From the NCBI GenBank assembly GCA_032173965.1, contig CM063284.1:136995625-137059624 (forward strand): a DNA stretch of 64,000 bases. Direction: 5' to 3'. The DNA comes from Sitta carolinensis. Lineage: Eukaryota; Chordata; Aves; Passeriformes; Sittidae. The position numbers and the translations under genes were made by a program. Shown here in pieces: positions 56,719-64,000 of the stretch (positions within the stretch are counted from its first letter, which is position 1; every line of letters starts with the position of its first letter). The notes beneath the pieces are model-generated. The model searched no databases. It saw only the letters and a program-made list of their open reading frames with translations, and had not been told where the DNA came from.

Positions 56719-58008
56719 TGTCGTAGTTTGGAAAAAAATGAGTTTTTCTGAACTTCAGTGGTCAAACCAATGAGTGCTCAGGTTTAAAGACTGGCACCTG
56801 GTGTGGCCACTGAGGACAAGGATCCGCCTCTGAGAACACAAGGGGTTAAAAGCAGAGGGCTCCCCGGAAAGCTCTCTCTTGGTTTCGGTCCCTGAGGACG
56901 GAGGGATCTCCCCTGCCCAGCGGCTGGCTGGGCGGGGGAGGGGAAGCCATGCGGCCTGGGCGAGGTAGGGCTGGAACCTCGGGCACAGAGGGGAAGAGGA
57001 AAATCCTGCAGGATGGAAGGGTGGAGAAAGTACAAGAACCTGGAAAAGCGTCAGACAACCTTCTTTTCCCTTTCCCCCCCACCTCCCTCCCCCCGGAGAG
57101 AGAGACTGAAAAAACCGTGTCTGTGATCTGCGTCACCTTGAAATTTGATATCAACAACTAGACAGCACGGCCGAAGGAGTATGGGGGGGTGGCGCGAGAA
57201 GAGTGCCCAGCAGCAAAGATACTGTAAGAATTCTGAGGAAACAAAGCCCAAGATTTTAACCCTTTTCGTAAATGATAGAAACTTTATAAATGCTAATCCT
57301 CCTGAATTTGAAGAAGAAAGATAGAAAGAATTAAGCAAAGATGATGGAGTAGGAATGCTGAAAAGAATCCTAGGTGGGAGGAGATGATGGGAGTGGCTTT
57401 AGCTGGACTCTTTTGTATAGCCATGGACGGACTCATTTTTTTTGTCCTGTAACATAGAAGCTGCATGTGGGGAGAGGCATTGGCTTGGAGCCAAGAGTGG
57501 ACAGTAGTGTGAACAGAGATGAGAGGTGTCCCAAAATTGAGAAGCTGTCGTTTCTTGGAACTAACCAAAGCATCTTTAAAAAGAGAAACCCTAGAAACAG
57601 CTCTGGTCCATGCACAGTGGTGAGAGCACTGGACATGGAGGAAGAGGCCACGATGTGGTGCAAGAAGGACTCCTATCTCTCCTCAACGAACTGAGTACTG
57701 ATTATCAGAAGGGTGGTAATAGACTAAAGATTAATTATCTAAAAGGTAGTAACGTGATGGGGAATTTTCAGTTTGTTTTGTTAAGTTGAGAACTGGTGGG
57801 GGGGGGAGGAAGAGTAGTTTTTTTTAAAGTTTCCATGTTCTTCTGTATGTGTCTTCTTTACCTATTATAAGTAATAAATTTTTTTTTCCTTTTGCTTTCT
57901 AAATTAGAAACTGTTTTGCTCTGTTTTTGGTCACATCTCACAACAGATACCAGGGATAGTATATCGTTATAGGGGCACTGGCCTTGTGCCAACGTCAAAC
58001 CTTTGACA
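56719..58008 (+). mobile_element. Solo LTR, ERVL-like, 1290 bp (copy 2 of the inverted pair)
   Basis: Starts TGTCGTAGTTTGG, ends CTTTGACA and is flanked by a perfect 5-bp duplication GTATA. It is the same family as 8777-10133 in opposite orientation and aligns along its whole length by eye. TATA-like CTTTATAAAT is at 57282-57291 and AATAAA at 57873-57878, at matching positions in both copies. It is 67 bp shorter than copy 1, mostly because of a deletion near 57527 of about 57 bp and a smaller one near 57340. There is no adjoining internal region. Confidence 0.9.
57467..57694 (+). pseudogene. Truncated counterpart of the LTR open frame
   Basis: This frame corresponds to the downstream half of the 141-codon frame of copy 1 and shares stretches such as VDSSVNRDER, EKLSFLGTNQSIFKKR and VVRALDMEEEATMWCKKD. 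It lacks an ATG at its left end (it opens at GTG), and upstream the equivalent of the start region reads ATG-ATG-GAG-TAG, a stop at the fourth codon. A deletion relative to copy 1 removes about 19 residues without changing frame. Confidence 0.5.
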
Positions 58009-58014
58009 GTATAT

Positions 58015-59920
58015 TTTTTCTAAACATATAAATACAAAATAATAATAAAATGCTCTTTATAAATTCCATTCAACTGATAGATTTACTAGACAGAAGGTAT
58101 ACATTTACACCAAATTCTGAGCTGTTTTTAATGAGTTCCACTAAAGCAACTTAATATAAAACCTCCACTCTTTTAAGACTGTTATGAAAAGCTTAATGTT
58201 TAGCCTAAAATGGATGTTTCTCCATTCTATTCTTTCACAGAAAACTTGGCAACTTTTCCTATGGTATTGTACAATGTCTTCACTTGTGTCTCTATAGAAA
58301 TCTTTTCAATAGTTATCTTCTCCACTTAATCTAAATTTATCCCAGTTTACCATTGTCCTTCTAATGTAATGCCAGCCTTGCGTGCCCACAGAATTTATTT
58401 AACCATGGCAACACAGAAACAATTGTCTTGTTTGATCTTGAACATGATTCCTTAAGATATCCACTTGAATGCATCAATAAATATTGGTTTCTCCTCCCTT
58501 AAATATGTCTCAGCCTCATTTTTGGAATTATAAAAATTAAAAAAAAATTAAAAATGGAAAGAGTATCACAAAATTCTACCAGAAGGTTCCAGGCCCTAAA
58601 GCAATAGTAATTTGTAAGAAGTTTTTCCCTTGAGGTCAATTTAAGTTGAACACGTCTCTTTGCAGGACTTGGTTTATAATAAGCGAAAGCAAATGCAATT
58701 GGAAAATTGCTGTCACTCAGATCAAAACTGTGACATGAAAGAAATACAAGTTATGATACCACATACACAGTGGGGTTTTTATGAAGTTTTCATGGTCTAT
58801 TTTGAATCTTATTGGATTGAGCATGGGTACTTTTTTGACTTTCATTAGAATAATAAACAAGTCAAAATTGTTCCAATACGATGTCTTGCCCAACACTTCT
58901 GAGACTGATCTGAGATGTTCACAGATGCAATACTGTTCAAACTGTATTGCTAAATGTTGATTTGCAAAAAATCGAAAGCATTTTTATGCACTAAGAATGC
59001 AGATAATCTGCAATATTTAAACAGCTATTAGCGTGACTGCTAGTTCTTCATAGCTGCCGAATGTCTATGGTGTTCTCATATAGCAGATTTTACTGATCAC
59101 AAGAATTAGAATGAGACCTAAAGATCCTCTTAAGGCTCTATAGGAGTATCTCCCATCTTTGTTTATTTTCACAATTATTTAATTACCAGCAGCTGCCCTT
59201 CTAGTAGTAATGAGATAGCAGATATTAATAGTAAATTTTAAAGATAACAGTATCTTCTTTCTGTATGCTTGTGTGTGGGTATGCATACTTACTCCTCTGA
59301 ATTTTGTGCTATATTTTAATGGAATGAAAGAAATTAAAATGTTTTTAAGGACAGACATGAAGAAATGTTGCTGTGTTAAGAAATAAAGCCTGAAGAAAAT
59401 AGTCTCTTAGAAGTGAAATTTATAGTACAGTGTGGTTTTCTCTTTTTTCCTCTTCTGGAAACCAGTTTACTGATACTGTTACAGTAATAACCAGTTAACT
59501 TTTTTTAAAAAAATAGCATTTCTGGGTGCAGTTCAAATAAGCATGGTTTTGATTTTAAAACTGAGCTTTGAAAATTAGCATTTATTTCACTGGAAAATTA
59601 ATGATTTATTTTGCTTTAAACTCTATGGTACTCCTACTGTTAAAACGTTTATTTTTCAATGCAGACTATTGTAACCTGATTCACAGAACAGTTTTCAAAG
59701 TAAAAATTATTTTGAAAAAACTCTAAACTACATGAGATTGGTAGAAGCATGCACATTCAGATATGTCTCTCTCAGTGACAGATAAATTCAGAGAGAGAAA
59801 AACCCAACAACTATTTAGCTATTTATTTTGTACTTCAAAAAGTCTTGGATTTCACCAAACCTTATAATAAACCAAAGACCAGACTCACAACAAGATTTAG
59901 ACACCTAAACATATTTCAGA
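58015..59920. other. AT-rich intergenic DNA, no gene seen
   Basis: About 1.9 kb with no supported gene; the 62-codon frame at 58660-58848 (plus) has no recognisable features. Confidence 0.5.
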
Positions 59921-59924
59921 GAAA

Positions 59925-60090
59925 AATGAAAAACAAAACACAAAATGTAACCAAAAAACTATTAAAAAATCCCCAACAAAACACCAACCACACCAAACAA
60001 ACAACACCCTCTAAAACCCTCAAAGTAAACCAAAACCAAGCCAAAACAGACAAACCCACCCACCCACCAACCAACCAAGCAAACTAACAA
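59925..60090. repeat. A/C-rich low-complexity tract
   Basis: About 165 bp made almost only of A and C on the plus strand, with units like CAAAC, CCAAC and CCCACC, and almost no G or T after 59980. The 80-codon plus frame at 59845-60087, rich in Lys, Asn, Thr and Pro, is a by-product of this composition. Confidence 0.9.
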
Positions 60091-60094
60091 AATA

Positions 60095-60655
60095 ATTAGG
60101 GATAGTAAATGGATTTTTCATATTCCTGAATTTGATTTTAATTCAAATATTTTAAATATAGAAACCTTGCAGACAGAGACTATAAATGTGTTAATTTTAA
60201 ATCTTCAGGTAAACATTCCAGAAAATTTTCAAAAACTCAAAGTAAATTGAGCAATAATTTAAGGAACTATTCATATCATTTTGGTTTAAGTTTCAGCATC
60301 TATCTTTTGCAAAAACTTCAGATGGACAGGTATATGAACCAATTTAGCATGTTCAGCTTGTAAAAGTCTTGCAGCTCAATAGCAAAAAACAAAGAAAATA
60401 TACGACTGATGTATAAATTTTGTAAACTCTTGAGTCTAGTACTTCATGCTACTAAAACAGGCGCTTTGACACCCCCTGTGAAAACTAGCCTGCAGTCCCA
60501 TTCCGTAAGATAGATGCTCACAACTCATCCTTCCACATAGGAAATGAAGTGTGACAATTAGCCTAATGCTTGTAGGACTGGAAGGTAATGATATGGCAGG
60601 CTCCTGATGAGCAATTTAAGCAATCCCCTAAAGATATATGAGCCAATAGTGTGTG
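60095..60655. other. AT-rich intergenic DNA, nothing recognised
   Basis: About 560 bp between the A/C tract and a CR1 copy, with no gene or repeat that I could support. Confidence 0.5.
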
Positions 60656-60659
60656 TTGT

Positions 60660-61278
60660 ACACAGCTTATCTAGAATAGTGCAGCCAGCAGGACTAGGAA
60701 GGGATCACCTCCCTGTATTCAGCAGTAGCAAGGCTACACCTGGAATGCCGCATTCAGTTCTGGACCTCTCACTTTGAAAAGGACAATGAGGTGCTGGAGT
60801 TTGTCCAGAGGAGGGCAACAAGGGCACCTCATGAAGGGTCTAGGAAATGAGTCATATGAGAAATGGCAGAGGGAGTTGGTTTTCTTTGGTCTCAACACAA
60901 GAAGGCTCACGGGGGATCTCACTGCTCTCTACAAGTACCTGAAAGGAGTTTGCAGCAAGGTTTGTAGCTGGTCTCCTGCTGTGCCTGCAGTGAGAAAACC
61001 AGGGAAAAATGACCCTATGGTGAGAAAGGGGAAATTCAGTTTAGATATTGGGAAAAAGTTTTTTCACTGTTAGGGTGGTCAGGCATTGGAATAGATTGCT
61101 CTGGGAGGTTGTCACCTCTCTGGAGTAACCCTGCCTGGTGGTGTTTAAGAGATGTTTGTATCTGGTGCTGGGTGTTGTCATTTAGTGGTCTAGGGATTAC
61201 TGTGGCAGTGCTGAGTTGATGGTTGGAATTGATGATCTTAAAGGTCTCTTCCAACCCTAATAATTCAATGATTCTATA
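60660..61278 (+). mobile_element. CR1 LINE 3' part
   Basis: The plus strand starts at about 60660 in the region after the RT ('gccagcaggactaggaaggg'), continues with 'ggagtttgtccagaggaggg' and 'ctctctacaagtacctgaaa', then 'agtttagatattgggaaaaa', and ends with the tail 'aaaggtctcttccaacccta' followed by ATTCAATGATTCTATAA. It is one of the better-preserved tails here; ORF2 C-terminal frames are nevertheless broken. Confidence 0.92.
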
Positions 61279-61453
61279 ATATTAGTACCTGTTGCTAGGC
61301 CAAAGGAGGAAGGTAGCACATAGAATTTAATGGCAGAAAGAGATAAAATCTTATGTGGATCTTGATAATTTGCAATTCACACAGACCTTGAGATATCCTA
61401 TTAGTATTTCCATTGGAAATAATTTCCATGGACTTCAGCCATAATGCAACATA

Positions 61454-61459
61454 AATACC
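61454..61459. repeat. 6-bp target-site duplication (AATACC), left copy
   Basis: AATACC directly precedes the TG start of the LTR at 61460 and recurs exactly at 62189-62194 after its CA end. Confidence 0.88.
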
Positions 61460-61911
61460 TGTTGTGGTGTGTTTGTTTCAATTTCCTAGTTTTTATATTT
61501 GTATGTTATTTACAGTTCAGTTATTGTTTGGCACTTTCCAATGTACCCCCATGTTTTTCCCAAGTCGGTCTATCCCTACTGTTGTATCCACACCCAAAGT
61601 TTCCTTAACTGGTAAACCCGCCCTATGTTCCAGCTCCTTCCCTGTCAGTCAGTGTTTCCCTGCCCAGCTTCTTCCCATCCATCACAGTTGTCCCATCCCC
61701 TGTTCCAGACCCTTCCTTGTCAATCCTCCCTCCAGCCTATCCCTGCACGGTTCCTCCCCTTGGGCTGTCACCCAAACCTCGATGCCCCATTGGCCCATGT
61801 GACCCCAGTCCTCCCTCATTAGTTCAGGATGTTGTCAATCCCACCTTGTCCTCCTCCCCTCTCCCTACCTTATTGGTTGTAAGTTTGTGTCCACTCCTGG
61901 GATCCTCCCCC

Positions 61912-61918
61912 TATAAAA
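61912..61918 (+). promoter_or_regulatory. TATA box of LTR
   Basis: TATAAAA inside the 61460-62188 LTR, 53 bp before AATAAA, a normal U3/R arrangement. Confidence 0.75.
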
Positions 61919-61970
61919 CCCCCTGCACACCCCAGTTCTGTGTCCTTGCGTCCCTGACCCTCTCCGAGGA

Positions 61971-61976
61971 AATAAA
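61971..61976 (+). terminator. Polyadenylation signal of LTR
   Basis: AATAAA in the R region of the 61460-62188 LTR. Confidence 0.75.
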
Positions 61977-62194
61977 CCTTTGGGAATCATATGAAGGATC
62001 CCTCTCTGGTTTTTGCTCTAATCCTCGACATGTCTCTCACTTTTGTGCTACAGAGAGCAGTCTTGCTGCCAGGGGATCCAGCAGTCACTGCCTTATCTCT
62101 ACCTGGGGCTATTCCAGACCAGGAGAGACCACTCTGGGCACAGTCCGAGACCAGGGCTAGCTCGGGAACCCTCTTGAGCACCACGTCAAATACC

Positions 62195-64000
62195 CAATAC
62201 TGGTATTCCCTGGTCGTTTGTTCAAGTCAGAGAATCAAGACATAAATTGTTCATAATTACACACATTTAGCAGTGAGAATTTATGGTGACAGATATTGTT
62301 ACTGAGCTTAGAAATTTTTCAAACTTTTGTGGAATAATGCTGTGCTTTTAATTTACTTATTGTCGTATATAGCAGTGTTAAGTGTTAGCACTGGATAAAA
62401 GGACAAAAAAAAATCCAGACAAGCTTTTCCAAATAGATGAGGACTGATTAGAAATAGAGATTTAAGTATTTATCTCACCCTGGCCAAACAAGCTAGCAAA
62501 GCCTTTACAGTCTTCACTTCATAAAAGTCATGTTATGAAGTATTCATGTTTCTGACACTGGGCATATGTGCCATGACAAATGTTTCAGAGGCGTAATTTT
62601 TATTGCAACTCTTTCCTAGAATAGAGATTTCATGTATTATTGTTTCTCTGGCTCATAGTATGAGCACTAAGTTCATTGTGAAAGAAGCATCAGTAATCAT
62701 GATAGTGCGAAATTATCATATAGATAAATATTTTTTTGATCCTGCCTGCAAATCCTAATAAAAACACGGGTAGATAATTAAAAGTATAAAATCTAAAGGA
62801 AACAATGCAGACAGATCCATAATTACAGTTGTTGGAGGGAGATAAGAAGAGAGAATTCTAAAAGCCCAGCTCTTTCAAATTCTCATACATTTGTAAGGGT
62901 GTTTTAAACTGGATTTATTTCTATTTTGTTTCATCAAACGTGCCAGAAGCTGCTAAAAAGATGACATGTTAAGACTAAAAGTCAGCTTCTGCTTGGGATA
63001 CATTATGTGATCAGACTGAACTGCAGGGCACTGATGGATAGCTAATCTGAACCCCCTGCTGTAAAAGAAAATCAGTCAGCAGAGGCCACAGAGGCCAAAT
63101 TTATCTGGTAATTAGTTGTGTACCAGAAACTACAACAGCCATTTAAGATGTTATGAAGGATACTCTTCTCTTCTGCCTGTGAACTCCCTTCTTTTCAGAC
63201 CTTTGATCTGTATGAAACTTATTTGCAGCTTTTTGACTGTATGAAAATTATGGAAAATGGTTTAGTGTCATGAAGTGTTGCTATAACTTATTCATAGTGC
63301 TCTGCTTAGATAATCATGAATTTCCTTTCTAACCTGTGAGCATCTGGAATCTAACAGGATCTCTTCCGTATAAGTACAAATTTCTGTCTTGTTCTATAAA
63401 ATGCAACAAAATAGGCTGTTATTATATATTTCAGCCCCTGATCCCAAAGCATCAATTCATTCAGAGGTCCAGAGAAGCTGACTTTATTCATGAAGTGGAT
63501 TGTGATGGTGTATTCAACATGAAATTGTTTGGCTTTTTTTTTTTTTTCTATGTGTTTGTTTCACAGTCTAATTACTTTCCCTGTCAACACTGCTCAACAA
63601 ATTCCAGTCTATATCTGACCTTTATTACCCAGAGAATGTTTTCTATACATTAAAGTCTTGTTTTTTCTGCTATCCCTGAGAACAGGTATGTTCACCCCGG
63701 GTTGTATTCTTTTAGTGATCATAATTGACCATAACTATTTTTCACATTGGACCTGTTACTGTCTCAGTACTTTCAAGAAAGTTGGTATCATTGTGCTTTT
63801 ACTTTTAGGTGTTTCTATTTCACAATCTAGCACTCTGTAACATTTCAGAAGACCTGTCAATTGATCTTGGAGTGAATCACATAATTCAGTTATTATTTTA
63901 AGTGACTTGAGACAGAAAGAGTGAAAAAACCAAACCCTCAGGGTTGTTACAAATTTAGCAAATAAAGCAAACCTGTCCGAGACCTGGTGAAAGGCTGGGG
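62195..64000. other. AT-rich intergenic DNA to window end, no gene seen
   Basis: No supported gene in the last 1.8 kb. Open frames at 63336-63653 and 63658-63840 (plus) have no recognisable domain; a T-run lies near 63534-63547. Confidence 0.55.

Larger units (their letters stand above)
61460..62188 (+). mobile_element. Solo LTR, ERVK-like, 729 bp
   Basis: Starts TGTTGTGGTGTGTTTG, ends GAGCACCACGTCA, with a perfect 6-bp duplication AATACC, the length typical of class II (ERVK-type) integration. TATAAAA is at 61912-61918, AATAAA at 61971-61976, so U3, R and U5 can be placed. The pyrimidine-rich U3 resembles that of the LTR at 35388-36047 ('tgttccagctccttccctgt' here against similar blocks there), suggesting related families. 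Open frames of 112 and 147 codons inside it (61464-61802, 61717-62160) are Ser/Pro-rich by-products of CT-rich sequence. Confidence 0.92.

Noticed and set aside
8777..58008. The inverted 1.3-kb elements as a DNA transposon or as one element's terminal repeats
   Set aside because: Each copy has its own different 5-bp duplication, so they are independent insertions, and the TG...CA ends with TATA and AATAAA fit an LTR better.
61464..62160. 112- and 147-codon frames
   Set aside because: Both lie within a solo LTR whose CT-rich sequence yields Ser/Pro-rich frames; they overlap its TATA and polyadenylation signals.
1..64000. CRISPR array, operons, tRNA or rRNA genes
   Set aside because: No regularly spaced identical repeats with unique spacers, no bacterial gene layout and no tRNA/rRNA signature was seen; the sequence is vertebrate in character.

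Overview
The window looks like gene-poor, AT-rich intergenic (or long-intronic) DNA from a bird, most likely a songbird. No complete host gene can be supported. The bird call rests on about a dozen CR1 LINE fragments with the avian 3' tail (ATTCTATG-type octamers after a GGTCCCTTCCAACC-like block) and on several solo LTRs of avian type. The songbird call is an inference from those LTR types and is less certain.

Layout. 1-8.7 kb: AT-rich DNA with a minus-strand CR1 endonuclease-domain fragment (2.2-2.75 kb), a ~47-unit TCTCC pentamer array (4.25-4.49 kb) followed by an 84-bp tandem duplication, and a minus-strand CR1 RT/3'-end copy (5.26-6.23 kb). 8.8-13.6 kb: a 1357-bp ERVL-like solo LTR on the minus strand with a perfect 5-bp target duplication, and a 594-bp TGTCATGGTTTAA-type LTR. 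14.4-16.5 kb: two plus-strand CR1 tails. 16.5-25.4 kb: mostly featureless, with a GC-rich unclassified block at 23.34-23.78 kb. 25.4-26.75 kb: a head-to-head composite of two LTR pieces with long A, T, GTT and GA tracts. 28-34 kb: several CR1 pieces, a convergent CR1 pair at 33.06-33.86 kb, and a decayed coding-like tract on the minus strand at 29.0-29.7 kb. 35.3-36.4 kb: a 39-T run, a CpG-rich 660-bp LTR and a second LTR-like segment. 38.3-42.2 kb: a minus CR1 and the largest CR1 copy of the window (about 1.8 kb). 43.36-43.78 kb: a possible third LTR class. 44.6 kb: a TG microsatellite. 54.3-55.4 kb: an internally deleted CR1. 56.72-58.01 kb: the second copy of the 1.3-kb LTR, inverted relative to the first and also with a perfect 5-bp duplication. 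60.7-61.3 kb: a CR1 3' end. 61.46-62.19 kb: a 729-bp LTR with a perfect 6-bp duplication.

Nothing here forms a pathway or operon. The most informative features are the retroelements. The 1.3-kb LTR family is the best candidate for something little described: it carries, between a TATA-like box and AATAAA, an open frame (141 codons in one copy) whose downstream half stays in frame in the second copy despite a roughly 57-bp deletion. The second is the broken coding-like tract at 29.0-29.7 kb, with a hydrophobic segment and several cysteines, whose family I could not identify. Two small minus-strand frames, at 49.74-49.95 and 52.93-53.16 kb, have exon-like composition but no recognised homologue. 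I see no tRNA, rRNA, CRISPR array or intact mobile element.
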